Counted from the stretch's first letter, positions 34,945-45,745 are shown. The stretch: 64,000 nt of DNA from Doryteuthis pealeii (GCA_023376005.1 CM042157.1:57535202-57599201), one strand, 5' to 3'. Numbers and translations are program-made. Notes: a model not told the origin generated them from the sequence alone.

Positions 34945-35123
34945 CATTGTTAAGTAAAGTATATTATTGTTTATAATTTTGAAGGCAATTACAATGCGTA
35001 TATCGTATAAAATTCGATAATTATTGAAAATAATTATGACAAGCAAACTCGGCAAATAACGCACGCGACGTGGAACACCGTACAGCTGTTTCAACTTTAT
35101 TAAGTCTCATCAGCGGTGTATAT
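34945..35123 (+). mobile_element. ribozyme-bearing element, copy 2
   Basis: Matches the central and right parts of the 24079-24385 element in opposite orientation, from the 'agcattgttaag' block to the end of the hammerhead. It lacks the inverted left arm of copy 1. Confidence 0.8.
35076..35118 (-). ncRNA. hammerhead ribozyme motif, intact core
   Basis: Identical to the 43-nt motif at 24194-24236. Stem I is CACCG/CGGTG (complements of 35114-35118 and 35076-35080). CTGATGA is the complement of 35107-35113. Stem II is GACTT-AATA-AAGTT, then GAAA, and stem III CAG/CTG. Predicted cleavage is after the A complementary to 35081. Confidence 0.85.
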
Positions 35124-35799
35124 TTTATTTATTTATTTATTTTGTTGATAAAATCTAATAAAATATCTCATAAAAGCAGTAGTAGTCACGACTTGAAAAA
35201 TAGTTTTGACAAAATCCCTACATCTTTTTCTCCTTTCGCACTCTTACATGTGCTTTTCTTACCCTCCCCACCAGTCGCCGGCATTCTTTCTCGATTCTCC
35301 AAACAACAAGGGGCATGATGTATTTCTGCATCTGCTGCCGCGTTTCGCGCGAATTTCGCAGTTGTTACCCTTGAAAATGCCATATTGACGCTACTGTCCG
35401 CACTAAACAATTAAAAGTCCTTGAGCTGTCCGCGTGAAGACATCTGTTGCTGCCATTAAAATAATGATGCTAAAAGTTGGAAATAAATTAGATTTAATAT
35501 ATCAATGACATTTTGTTTATTTTAGGGTTTGCCCTTCTTCTTTTTTTCTTGGAGGAAAACAAATCGATGTAACGTGTCTGTGCTAAACGTGCACACACAA
35601 ATGGTCTAATATTGATATCTTAAGATTAAGTTGCTCCAATATTTCATCTTGAAAAATCAGCTTTCCAAATAATGGCTTTTATCTAAGTTCGAACACTGAT
35701 GGCCAGCTCAACTCAAAAAGTTGAGTCAGCAAATTTATTGGAACGACTATGTTCCTCTTCTCCATCGATAAAAAGCAAGAAAATGAATATCCAAGAGAG

Positions 35800-35803
<4 letters not shown>

Positions 35804-35840
<37 letters not shown>
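35804..35840. repeat. (AT)n microsatellite
   Basis: AT run followed by TG units. 35125-35990 otherwise holds no recognised gene. Confidence 0.85.
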
Positions 35841-35843
<3 letters not shown>

Positions 35844-36004
35844 GTGAGTGTGTGTGTAAAGGGAATGACTTACCAGTGAAAATATTGGATTGGTCTCAAT
35901 ATTTGGTTGGTACAAGTTTTATCCGGATAAGTCAACGTTATAACAAATATAAAGGGCTCAATACGTAAGTAGAGCGGATTTATTATTATAGTGTATACAG
36001 GAAA

Positions 36005-36043
36005 TAACCTACTCGAGTCTCACCATAAGGATCTTCAGGGTTA
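36005..36043 (-). ncRNA. hammerhead motif, mutated GAAA
   Basis: Minus strand: stem I TAACC/GGTTA, CTGAAGA core, stem II TCC-TTAT-GGT, then GAGA in place of GAAA, stem III CTC/GAG and U-A. The change in the GAAA box predicts an inactive or weak copy. Confidence 0.6.
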
Positions 36044-36175
36044 AATCCACTGAATTAATCAAGATATTGATTAATTACAGCTAACTGCAGGAATTCATGT
36101 TGTAGTTATATAATTACAAAATGAACTCCTGCAGTTAGCTGTGACTAATCAATATCTTGATTAGTTCAGTGGATT

Positions 36176-36214
36176 TAACCCTGATGATCCTTATGGTGAA
36201 ACCCGAGTAGGTTA
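36176..36214 (+). ncRNA. hammerhead ribozyme motif, near-intact
   Basis: Stem I TAACC (36176-36180) with GGTTA (36210-36214). CTGATGA at 36181-36187. Stem II TCC-TTAT-GGT (36188-36197). GAAA at 36198-36201. Stem III CCC/GAG (36202-36207) has one mismatch relative to its partner's CTC/GAG. U-A with cleavage after 36209. Confidence 0.7.
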
Positions 36215-36242
36215 TTTCTGTACACACACACACACACACACA

Positions 36243-36289
<47 letters not shown>

Positions 36290-36302
36290 TAAATTGTCAG
36301 AT

Positions 36303-36345
36303 ACTATCAACCTAGGTTTCACCTAGAGGATTTTCAATATTAGCT
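36303..36345 (-). ncRNA. decayed hammerhead motif
   Basis: Minus strand: stem II TCC-TCTA-GGT, GAAA, palindromic stem III CCTAGG and U-U are kept. The CTGANGA box reads TTGAAAA. It lies just right of the AT run at 36246-36284. Confidence 0.5.
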
Positions 36346-36517
36346 TAGTTGACTCTTTCGGTGTTTTTTTCTCTTCTTCTTTTGGCCAGTTGTCTTGATA
36401 CAGGTCAATTTTTTTCAGACTGTACTGATGATTCGGTCTTTTCTTTTTTGCATTTTACCAGCTACCTGTTCGTAATATTTCTTTATTTGCAAAATTTTTT
36501 TTTTTCACTGTCCACGT

Positions 36518-36522
<5 letters not shown>

Positions 36523-36555
<33 letters not shown>
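36523..36555. repeat. (AT)n microsatellite
   Basis: Flanked by 'tcatagtcggagtaatctg'; a similar 'gtcggagcaatct' block sits at 36721. Confidence 0.8.
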
Positions 36556-36557
<2 letters not shown>

Positions 36558-36782
36558 TAGTCGGAGTAATCTGAAACATAGCGGCTGTTCTGGTGTCCGA
36601 GTATAGTATCTGTTTCTTTCCTTAGAAAAAAATGAAAAAAACAAAACAAAAAAAAAAACACGTAAAAAAACTTCGTAAGCATGTTTATTCCAGTACCTCC
36701 CCACTGCACGGAAGAAGAGAGTCGGAGCAATCTAAACCCTTCGAAAATTGCCCAGTCTCCACGATAACGTGGAGACTGGCTT

Positions 36783-37175
36783 AGTTTCTTTGTTTAATGA
36801 CATATCAACCTTCGTGTGTTATTCAATGCCAAAGCCATCTTTGTAGAAGACTAGTAGTGGTACAATTTAACCCATAGCTGGGGGATGCGGGGTTCATACC
36901 TTTTCCATGTGTAATAATCTGAAATTGAATGTAATAGTGGGACTGGAGTACAAAATCGCTTACAACTATGTCGCAGTCCAGCACGTTAACACTACGGGGA
37001 CTCCCTAGCACAAGGGGGATATATGAATTAGTACATCATTTTAGAAGGACACTTAGCTGGGGAACGAGGGGTTTATACCTTTCCTAAGAATATTATTTCG
37101 AAGGTGAACTCGCTTACTAGGATATGGAACTCTAGAACATTAGCCACTATACTATGGGGACTCCTTATTGTATGT
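36783..37175 (-). repeat. SINE D, one full and one partial copy
   Basis: 36783-37015 is a full minus-strand copy whose head is at the right (complement contains 'agtccccgtagtgttaacg'). 37030-37175 is a second, shorter copy in the same orientation with 'tactatggggactcc' at its head end. Confidence 0.8.
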
Positions 37176-38240
37176 CAAGATTGATACTTGCAACGGTTCC
37201 TCATTCTTGACGTTAGGGGACCGTATTAGGATCCGTGTCGCCATTATAAGACATTCACAGAGTGTTAACTCTGGTTCTTATAAAGCATTAGGTTACTTAA
37301 TGGAAAAGTACTCTATTGCGGAATACTTCAGTTAGGACAACAAAAAACGCGTTAGTTACATTTATACAACTTTTATTATAACATATATAGGGGAACAAAG
37401 TTCACCAGGCTATACAATGTCACACGTGTCCAAATATACATAGTAGTGTAATAGAGGCAAAATAGGTGGAAACCACTTACTGTATGTAGAGTCTGTACTG
37501 TCTGGCATGCACCATGTGTGTGCTGGAGAGAGGTGACTAGCACGTCCGCACTTGTCCAGTTGCTTCGGTCAAAGAGGGTGATCCTCTTGGGTTCCTGCGT
37601 CACGTGAAAAAGTGGCTCTTGACGCAGGAGATCACCCTCAGACAAGGGAGACTGCTCTTACACCATTGTAAGGGCTCAGTTGTCCCGATGTTGTGAACAG
37701 AATCCGGTTTTTGTTCCTAGCCAGTAGGTTTTCTCTGGTCTGTTGTGTTCCTTGTGATAATAATAATAATAATAATAATATATGTGTGTCAAAGTCTGTT
37801 ATTAGCCTCTGGTGTTAATCCAAATGACAAATCTTCCTAGCAGAAAGTTCAACCAGCAATTGTTTTGAGAACAGTAGCAAACGATCTTAAATGTTTTCTG
37901 TCCTCTTATCTCATTGGCCGATTTCTACCGAAAATGGCTGCAACGACTGGAAAATTTTATAAATAGAAATGAAGATTTTGCTTACATCTTATACCACCAC
38001 ACAATACAACAGACCGTGTCTACCAGTTGGCGCTAGGAAGGGCCAAAGTCAAATTCTCTTTCACTCCCAGCTTTCTCAGAAGTAACACACACCGATTGCC
38101 TCTACTGTCCACAAGAACAGGGATGGAGGCTTTGAGCCCCGGCATTGCGTGTCGCATAGCACACGAGAAGAGCGTGTTCAAGCATGCAAGTGTTTATACG
38201 TTACTCTTTTACCAGAATCATCAAGACTTTACATATAAAA
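37176..38240. other. intergenic, unassigned, LTR-like features
   Basis: No gene. 37360-37700 contains a minus-strand AATAAA near 37370 and a local inverted repeat around 'gggtgatcctcttgggttcc' (37579) and 'gagatcaccctca' (37628), which could form a hairpin. (ATA)n lies at 37760-37782. I cannot define element ends. Confidence 0.35.
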
Positions 38241-38640
38241 GGCCAGTGGTGTGCGTGGTATAATAGTTATTATTGTAGAAAATGGACACGGCGAGCTGAG
38301 TTCAAATCCTGGACAAAGCTGTTTGCATTTCACATATCACTAATACCATTGGGAAAGGTATAAATTTAACTATTCTCCCTCTAACTATGGGTAAATAAAA
38401 AGACAGACTGAGTTTATACGTTACTCTTTTACCAGTATCCTCAAGACTTTACCTATAAAAGACTAGTGGGGGCGCGTGGTATAATGATTATTGTTGTAGG
38501 AAATGAACTTGGCCCTTTAACCATGGTTAGGCAACTAGTCTAGGAGAAGGAAAACCCTGAATTCAAACCTGTTAAATTCCGCTTAAGAAATTGAAATTGT
38601 GTCATATCCTACTCGTGTGGAGGGATGGGAAGATATACAT
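38190..38640 (+). repeat. SINE A, two partial copies in a 222-bp tandem duplication
   Basis: 'gttactcttttaccag' with the next 60 bases, through the SINE A box A, occurs at 38198 and at 38420. The first copy carries the B box and body, the second joins directly to the 3' body. Together they make about one and a half SINE A units. Confidence 0.75.
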
Positions 38641-38698
38641 ATATAAAAATTATATTTTATTCGTACATTTCTCTTATACAACTATGTATAAGCTCTTC

Positions 38699-39073
38699 GG
38701 TACCATTATAGTATGTGGTCTACCATAAAAAGCATATTATAAGGTTATAATAATAACTGCTAACCTTAACCTTAACCCTAACTCCTAACCCGAACCCTAT
38801 TTCAGAATTTTAGTATATTTTAGAATTGAATAGATCTCTGATTCATGTAAATTATGGATAAATTCTTTTTTAATTATTCTTAATTAGTATATACAGCTTA
38901 TGACTGAATTGCATTTCTTGAAATTGAATATATGTGAAAAATAATTAGTTTCAATAAATTGCCTAATACTTATATCTATAAATATACTCTTACTGAGGTA
39001 GGACACATTCAAACCGGGTAGGCCACATACTATAACAGAATCAAAAAGGTAGGCCACATACTATAACGGCATC
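38699..39073 (+). mobile_element. MITE family M1, copy 2
   Basis: It begins GGTACCATTATAGTATGTGG and ends with the inverted counterpart (…CCACATACTATAACGGCATC). It is flanked by a perfect 8-bp duplication AGCTCTTC (38691-38698 and 39074-39081), consistent with hAT-like transposition. It is 375 bp. The right end carries the 'gtaggccacatactataac' motif twice. Copy 1 at 25499-25900 is in the opposite orientation. Confidence 0.92.
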
Positions 39074-39679
39074 AGCTCTTCTTTCTATCTTGTCATGTCT
39101 TGTATTCTCTTCTATTACGTTTTCTCAGGCAATATAATACCCTTGTTATTACTACATCATCAATTGTTCTTATATTTATACTGTACAAGGAAACGATATT
39201 CAACCAATTACCATTTATCAACAAGGGTTTGGTATGCTGTCCCCCCCCCTCCAAAGTAATGCATATAGAAACTGCAGACCCCACCCCCTGCTGTTGACGG
39301 ACCGAAGCATACAAAACGATTTATTTAGTTCAACGACTATTTTACAAAACGAATTATACGGCTGAACAAAAACAAATTAAACTCCAATTTACGAAGAGGA
39401 TGTGCACATCTCTTTACCATCAAATACTCATTCTCCTTTGCCTTTAAACAAAAAAAAAGCAAAAGAAAAGGATATATGAATTTATACACATTTAACCCGG
39501 TTGGTTAATATAAGAGGTCAAATTGCAAAACTTTTCAAATGAATTTCTGGGGGAAAGAATGGTTGCAATTAGTACTGAATTCTATCTTTATTAACCTTAG
39601 TTGTTTTTATAAAATTGTTGAAACATGGAGACGCCTAAAATTGCAAGCGGTCTAACAAATAACATCTATTTGCATAAAA

Positions 39680-39680
<1 letters not shown>
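39074..39680. other. intergenic, no gene recognised
   Basis: Contains a C-rich run near 39240. Nothing else recognised. Confidence 0.5.

Positions 39681-39681
<1 letters not shown>

Positions 39682-39727
<46 letters not shown>
39682..39727. repeat. (AT)n microsatellite
   Basis: Long AT run directly next to the hammerhead remnant on its right. Confidence 0.9.
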
Positions 39728-39730
<3 letters not shown>

Positions 39731-39737
39731 AAGTCAT

Positions 39738-39768
39738 CCACAGACACGTGTTTCGGCATTCAGTGTGG
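39738..39768 (-). ncRNA. decayed hammerhead motif (TGTGG family)
   Basis: Minus strand: stem I CCACA/TGTGG (5 of 5), GAAA, stem III CAC/GTG and U-C are intact. The CTGATGA box and stem II are collapsed to CTGAATGCC. It is a deletion derivative of the motif at 46906-46948; the flanks ('gtggctagacacaac') also match. Confidence 0.6.
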
Positions 39769-40023
39769 CTAGACACAACTATCTTTGGATAGGGTCGAAC
39801 TCAGACTGACCGTTTGGCAGCCTGATATCTAATCCCCTCGTTCACAGACAGCTGTAGCGGGGACTGGTGTGTTTAAACTATTAAGTACATAGGTTTGTTT
39901 ATGTATTTTACGGTCACAGAGAGATCAAATTTTCGGAGAAACGATCATTGCTTATATGCTTGTGAGAGTTAGTTTAAATTACCAATTAGAGAGCTCATAC
40001 CAAATTTATGGGAGCATATATTG

Positions 40024-40065
<42 letters not shown>

Positions 40066-41000
40066 TTAATCCTGTGAGTACTGGGACCCACCGATTTTTT
40101 TTCGTCCATATGTTGCAACTGCTATTATTATCATGAGGTTTTCACACCTGCCGTAGTAACAATAAGTCTCCCCAGGTCTCCAGGACTCTTCTGAGTATTC
40201 TAGCCGATCCAGTGCTGTAGTTTGGATGGTCTCGATTCTTCCTCTGATTTCCAATTCACCCAACTTATTTTCCAGAGCTCTGGAGACCGTTCCAATGGCA
40301 CCAATTATAATTGGTACGACCTTCACCTTCGTTCCACAGTTTCCTCAGTTTTCTGGCAAGGTTTAAGTATTTGTCTATCTTTTCGTTTTCCTTCATTTTA
40401 AATCGGTGGTCGGCTGGAGCGGCAAAATCCACGAGATTACAGGTTCTCTTCCTGTCGATTCAAGTGACAGCAAGTCCCCTCAGGTCTTCTGGACTCTTCT
40501 GATTATTCTAACCGTTCTTAACAATACTGTTGTTTGGATGTTATCGATTCTCTCTCTGATTTCAAATTCATCGAGACCCTTTTCCAAATCCTTAGGGACT
40601 GTTCCAAGGGTGCCAATTACAATTGCTGTTGCAAAGCTGCTGTAATTGGCTGCTATAATTAATCTTTCCTTGCTCTTTTTTGTGTATTCTTCGAGTCCTT
40701 GGATTGATACATTTACACAATCCTCTATGTTGGCGAGACTTCCATCTTTATTTCTTGATACTTATAGACTGTCTCTATCATTTCTCGGGTGTAATACCTT
40801 GTACATAGTCATTAATTTTCTTGTCTTTTGGTCAATCTGTTTGGGTTCCTCTTTTATCCATTTTAAGAATGATCCAGAGTATCTTATAATGGAGACGGCC
40901 CAGGTATTTATTCATTTGATGAGATTTCTTCTATAGAGCTTGGTTTCTAGGAGCTGTATGTTCTTCTGAGGTATTCTTTTTAAAAAAATTATTTCAAATC
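40066..41000 (-). pseudogene. LINE reverse-transcriptase C-terminal relic (two pieces)
   Basis: Minus strand from 41000: LLETKLYRRNLIK, INTWAVSIIRYSGSFLKW, RKLMTMYKVLHPRND and NIEDCVNVSIQGLEEYTKK. Then, to about 40440, AIVIGTLGTVPKDLEKGLDE and IDNIQTTVLL. A second piece (40435-40066) repeats the end of the protein: DHRFKMKENEKIDKYLNLAR, then VVPIIIGAIGTVSRALENKL and RIETIQTTAL. These are thumb and C-terminal blocks of a non-LTR polyprotein. Internal stops follow NLIK and RDSL. The 3' side abuts AT repeats (40028-40061). Confidence 0.8.
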
Positions 41001-41149
41001 TGTTTGATGGTATCCGCTTCTAAAAATTCAGTTCCTATATCCTGGCTGTATATTCTTATGGTTTGTTTAGGGTTTACTGTTCTAAAGAATTTTTTTTTTA
41101 ATTATTATTATTATTCACTCCTTTTGAGTTTTTAAATCAGCGTTAGCTG

Positions 41150-41354
41150 ATGGTCTTTCACTGGAGTCTGAGTGACAGCAAGTCTCCTCAGGTCTTCAGG
41201 ACTCTTCTGGGTATTCTGGTAGATTGCAGCAGTGCAGTATTCTGGATGGTCTCAATCTTTCCTCTGATGTCCAGATTTTGCAATCCCTTTTCCAATCCCT
41301 TTGGGACCGTTCCAAGTGCACCAACTACAATTGGTATCACTTTGACTTTCATAT

Positions 41355-41398
<44 letters not shown>

Positions 41399-41430
41399 GA
41401 GCATTTAAGCGACACAAAACCATTTGGAAT
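41150..41430 (-). pseudogene. LINE C-terminal relic, third copy
   Basis: Minus strand reads KVKVIPIVVGALGTVPKGLE, KGLQNLDIRGKIETIQNTAL and IPRRVLKT. Same family as 40066-41000. It is bracketed by (ATT)n on both sides (about 41098-41116 and 41361-41398). Confidence 0.8.
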
Positions 41431-42375
41431 GTTTCATTTTTAAAATTGGGTGAAATAAAATCGGACAAATAAGAAATCTGCGATTAAGCGACACCAGATA
41501 ATCTTGATTTACATTTTTGCATTGCATCTTGGACAATTTGGGCGGTCTCATTTTTAACCAGAGGTTTGTTGCAGGATGATAACGGGCGGAAGATTTAGGA
41601 ACGCCAATATTATTATTATTATTATTATTATTATTATCAACAACAACAACAACTAGAAGAACGTTTGATAATGGAAGAGTACATTGTATTCTTATCATAT
41701 TTGTGATGGTTACGTTATCTTTCATAGTCTATTCAAAAGCCAGACATCACTTTTACTAGCCACACGCTATTACAGTAAGGATAAATCGATAATGACCAGC
41801 CGTTCAGTTGTACAGTGTAGTGTACGTATTGCTTCGAAGATTTCTAGAATTCTATCAGTCAACTATTTGGTCAATGATTAGTATGAATATAGATTATCAA
41901 TTTGCAAAGGCAATTTGAGACTGTAAATTACTCTGTTAGAATATTTTTATGTTTTCCTTGTTCCTCGGCAAAAAAAGTGTTATTTCCAAGTTGCTTGTGT
42001 CTAAAATAAATTAAAAAGATTATTTTTTTATTTTCAAAATTTGCTTTTGTGACCCGGGTAATAACCTTTTTAAAATTTAACTATTCTCTAGAACATTCCA
42101 AGTAGGTTTATTGCTGAGTAGCTGATAAATAATTGTATACACACTTCTAAATGTTTTTGTTATTTTTAAAAATAAATTTTCGTACCAATACATGTAAATT
42201 TTGATTCATGTTGTTTTATTCTGATCTTATGTAAATAAAAATGAGCAAATTTGCCCAATTTTACATAGAAAATAGGTTAATTTTTAAATTGAATTATCCC
42301 ATGCACAAAAAGAAAGTTTGAATTGAATAATGGCAATTTTACATACTTTTACAAGATATGCATTTAAGAAATAAT
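41431..42375. other. intergenic with short ATT repeat
   Basis: 41425-41595 resembles 60650-60790 (shared 'gcgacaccagataatc' versus 'gcaacaccagataatc', and a similar 'gatgataacgg' block), so a dispersed repeat is present. (ATT)n and (CAA)n lie at 41609-41652. No gene. Confidence 0.55.
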
Positions 42376-42379
42376 ACAT

Positions 42380-42540
42380 ACCACCCAGGAAAAAATTTGT
42401 GTTACATAATTTTATATTGTTGGCATCCTTCAGTCTGCTAAAAACGATGGCGTAGTGTCCGATTTTTTTTATCTGCATCTGCGTGATTGGCTGAGCAGAC
42501 CAATTTTTGAATGGCAGTCTATTGTGCAGTGTCTGCACAC
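42380..42540 (-). pseudogene. LINE extreme C-terminus relic
   Basis: Minus strand contains GHYAIVFSRLKDANNI preceded by a degraded IAIQKLxCSAT-like block. It is the same tail as at 53390-53530. Too short to classify further. Confidence 0.6.
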
Positions 42541-42547
42541 AAACAAT

Positions 42548-42595
<48 letters not shown>

Positions 42596-42609
42596 GTTTG
42601 TGTGCAGAC
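42531..42609. repeat. palindrome around an AT core
   Basis: 'gtctgcacacaaacaatg…' (42531-42551) and its exact inverted copy (42589-42609), 21 bp each, enclose about 37 bp of (AT)n. The whole can fold into one perfect hairpin. Confidence 0.9.
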
Positions 42610-42639
42610 ATATATATATATATTCTTTTTTTGCATATA

Positions 42640-43242
42640 TCTATGTGTGTGTGTATATATATATGTATGTGTGTGTATATATGTGTATGGATATATATGT
42701 ATGGATATATGTGTGTATATATATATATATGTGTGTGTGTGTATATATGTGTGTGTATATAGGTATGTGTATATATAGGTATGTGTATATAGGTATGTAT
42801 GTGTATATAGGTGTGTGTATATAGGTATGTGTATATGTGTATGTATGTGTATATAGGTATGTGTATGTGTATATATGTATGTGTATATATGTATGTGTAT
42901 ATATATATGTGTGTGTGTGTATATATGTGTGTGTGTGTGTATATATGTATGTATATATGTGTGTGTATATATGTATGTATATATATATATATGTGTGTAT
43001 ATATGTATGTATATATATATATGTGTGTGTATATATGTATATATATATATATATGTGTGTGTATATATGTATGTATATATATATATGTGTGTGTATATAT
43101 GTATGTATATCTATATATATGTGTGTGTGTATATGTATGTATGTATATGTATATATATATGTGTGTGTGTGTGTGTGGATATATATGTCTGGATATATAT
43201 TTATTGACATATATATATATATATATATTGTGTGTGTGTGTA
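42640..43242. repeat. 600-bp TG/TA compound microsatellite
   Basis: Mixed 'gtgtatatatgtatg' units. All frames across it, up to 189 residues of Tyr/Ile/Cys/Val or Tyr/Ile/His/Thr, are artefacts. Confidence 0.95.
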
Positions 43243-44089
43243 AATAGTTGAATTGAAATTCATCTTTGGTTTTTCTTTCTCTGCCAAACTTTAAACTTTA
43301 TATTTCATTTGCACCCCCCCCCTTTTTCTCGTTCAAATTGTATCTACTGAGAACTAATTACCGAAGCAATAATATGGGAGGAGAGAAAGGCTGTTTTGTT
43401 GGGTTTTAAAATGTGAATAAATGAATGAATATTCAAGCGTATATTTAGAATATTTAAACCAGTTTAACTTTTTAAAAAGGTTTATTTTGACTTTCAAATC
43501 AGTACAGACAAAAGTTTTTTTTTTTTATATATATTTGTTAATTTGCGGTATTTTCCCCAAAACCTTAAATGGAAATTTCCATTAATTGTGGTTGTTGGGG
43601 ATGGGTTTTACTTGATTCATATGGGTCTTGTGTGTGTGTGTGTGTGTGAATGAGTGAAAGGATGAGGTGAGCGGTTGCAGGTATTGATAAAAGTGCAAAT
43701 ATGAGTTCAATGCCCGTATGCGTTTGCACGTGAGCTATTTCCAAAATTTCATAGCAGACTGAGTCTGTGCCTGTTCAGGGGGTGGGCGGTTGCATAAGGT
43801 GGCCCACTTTAAATTACGGGTACGTACACTAGTCCATCTGCAAAGAATTCACATGAGTCAATCTTTTTGAGTTTTTTTTTTTAAAGTTTTTTTTTTTCTT
43901 TGAAAGTTAAATATTGCTCTGTATACAATTTAATTTATTGATTATTATACATTGAGCTCTTTTTAGGAATTTTTAAAAATCCTTGTACGAGTATATATGT
44001 TTGCACCAACAAAGGCAGACAGTATGATTGTACAGTGAGATCTTGATGATCCCAAATATAATGATCCTTACTTACCAGTCATTTGAATT

Positions 44090-44090
<1 letters not shown>
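43243..44090. other. AT-rich intergenic, no gene recognised
   Basis: Short TG run near 43628-43648 and poly(T) near 43868-43900. Nothing else. Confidence 0.5.
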
Positions 44091-44165
<75 letters not shown>

Positions 44166-44283
44166 GTAGAAAAGTTATTATCTCTACCACGGTTTCAGTG
44201 TTCAAGGTACACCTTCCCCAGGAGAAGGAAGGTGTACCTTGAACACCGAAACCCTGGTAGAGAAAAAACTTTTCTACAACTAT
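44091..44283. mobile_element. CA/AT microsatellite plus palindromic element with decayed hammerheads
   Basis: (CA)n(TA)n at 44091-44161 is followed by a 59-bp-arm palindrome (44160-44218 with 44222-44283). The minus-strand left arm (44181-44225) has stem I TCTC/GAGA, CTGGGGA in place of CTGANGA, GAAA, stem III CC-GT-GG and U-A. The plus-strand partner (about 44222-44263) has CAGGAGA, stem II GGTGT/ACACC and GAAA. Both have lost the consensus core. Confidence 0.6.
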
Positions 44284-44639
44284 AAATGCTCTATATTTTA
44301 CAAGATATATTGGGCCCTTTTTGATTAACTACTTATGCTACTGCAATGAAACGTGGTAGAAACTTTTTGATGAATTTAAACTGGAAATTAAAGATACCTT
44401 GTAACTCTTTCTTTAGTTTGAAATTGTAAATTTATATTTGCTGTCTGACCTACATTTGATAGATTTTCTGATGAATTTTCTTTGGGTTATTCATTTTATT
44501 TTTATCTGTGTCTCCAGTCTGATGAGACTGAACTTCTAAGGAGTTTTAGAAATTTATTTAAAATTTCTAAAAGCCTTTTAATTTTTGGTCGTAATAAATT
44601 TATTACAGAATGACGGTTTATTAAGTTTTTCCTTTCGTT

Positions 44640-44640
<1 letters not shown>
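44284..44640. other. AT-rich, nothing recognised
   Basis: It contains two CTGATGA strings (near 44468 and 44522) without a ribozyme context. No gene. Confidence 0.5.

Positions 44641-44644
<4 letters not shown>

Positions 44645-44704
<60 letters not shown>
44645..44704. repeat. (AT)n microsatellite
   Basis: Two AT runs immediately left of SINE A. Confidence 0.9.
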
Positions 44705-44705
<1 letters not shown>

Positions 44706-44713
<8 letters not shown>

Positions 44714-44975
44714 CAACCCCACCGCATGAGTAGGATGCGACATAAAGTCAATTTCTTAAGTGATGTTTAACAGATTTGAATTCAGAGTTTTCCTTCTCCT
44801 TGCCTAATTAAAGAGCCCAGTCTGCCCTACTATTTACACGGAGCAGGAGGGTGAATTCATACCTTTCTCAATGATATTAGCGTTATTTGAAATGCAAACA
44901 ATCTCGTGCAGGATTTGAACTCATCTCGTCATATCCATTCCCTACGACGGTAATCATTACATCACACGATCATAT
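44706..44975 (-). repeat. SINE A, full copy
   Basis: Runs from the tail 'caccgcatgagtaggatgcg' to the head complement 'cggtaatcattacatcac'. Flanked on both sides by AT runs. Confidence 0.85.
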
Positions 44976-45117
44976 ATATATATATATGTCACTGTACACC
45001 CTGAATGTTCAAGTGCTCACTTTTGTGTCGGTACCACTGAAGAAATAAAAGGATTTGTTTTCAATAACCCTACCCCCAAACAAACACATTAGAGGCGTAT
45101 CTATAAATATGGGGCAC

Positions 45118-45410
45118 AGAAGGTGCGGCTTGTCTCTGTGTGGTCCCCTTGAATGTTTAATCACCTGATCAGCGAGGCTTAGAATACGCTGACTGTATTC
45201 CTTGCAGGAGGAGTAAGATCCCACCCCCTCAAAAAGGTTATGTTCTGGGTATGACACTAAACTGCATCTGATGGTGAGGCTCCAGCTCCACAAATCTGGA
45301 TAGTGTGGAGTTCCCCTTCATTACCATTACTTCCAGGTCCACTCTAACCCGGAGTTGCAGTAAATGTTAGGGTCCCTTCTATGGGTCAAATAGATCTGTT
45401 AAAAATTATC
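45118..45410 (+). repeat. dispersed repeat C
   Basis: Includes 'cttagaatacgctgactgta', 'ctgatggtgaggctccag' and 'gttagggtcccttctatggg'. Confidence 0.75.
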
Positions 45411-45486
45411 TATTTTCAATAGAAATACTTGATACCATATAACAGTAAATTATTTAATTAGGAATAATTACTATAATTGTTTACTA

Positions 45487-45745
45487 GGGCGGGTTTAGCT
45501 CAGTCTGTAGAGTGTCTGGCTGGGAAACTCGAAGTTCCTGGTTCGATTCCGGCCCTCACCAACTCAGCGTATGAATAGCACATGGATATGTGCGGTAGAA
45601 TGAGGAGCTGATGGTAGGAATGGCGCTCCGTCTCAGACGCCCAAACAATCTCCTCGGTCTAGCGCTAGTGAAAAGGGGATAGACTCCCTCGCTGTTTAGC
45701 TGATACCGACTTTAGGCCACCCCAACGACTTTACTTTACTTGTTT
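45487..45745 (+). repeat. SINE B, full copy
   Basis: Head 'gtttagctcagtctgtagag', B box 'ggttcgattcc', body and 'ccaacgactttactttac' tail. Confidence 0.9.

Larger units (their letters stand above)
35991..36226. mobile_element. palindromic element with a hammerhead in each arm
   Basis: The left arm 35991-36098 and right arm 36121-36226 are inverted copies, about 105 bp each, around a 22-bp centre. They share 'ggttaaatccactga' and 'gcagttagctgt'-type blocks. A CA then AT microsatellite follows on the right (36223-36284). Each arm bears one hammerhead, on opposite strands. Confidence 0.85.

Noticed and set aside
37360..37700. Solo LTR
   Set aside because: A minus-strand AATAAA and hairpin are present, but no TG…CA ends or target duplication could be defined.
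37990..38045. Primer-binding-site-like 'ttggcgctaggaagg'
   Set aside because: No LTR end precedes it and no gag-pol follows.
38759..38800. Telomere-like 'cttaaccctaac' repeat (also near 55085 and 63140)
   Set aside because: Short, degenerate and inside MITEs or ordinary sequence; not an interstitial telomere array.
42641..43251. Several long frames of 83-189 residues
   Set aside because: All are reads of the TG/TA microsatellite, composed of Tyr, Ile, Cys, Val, His and Thr only.
44460..44560. Hammerhead candidates at two CTGATGA strings
   Set aside because: No properly placed stem II plus GAAA and no complementary stem I.
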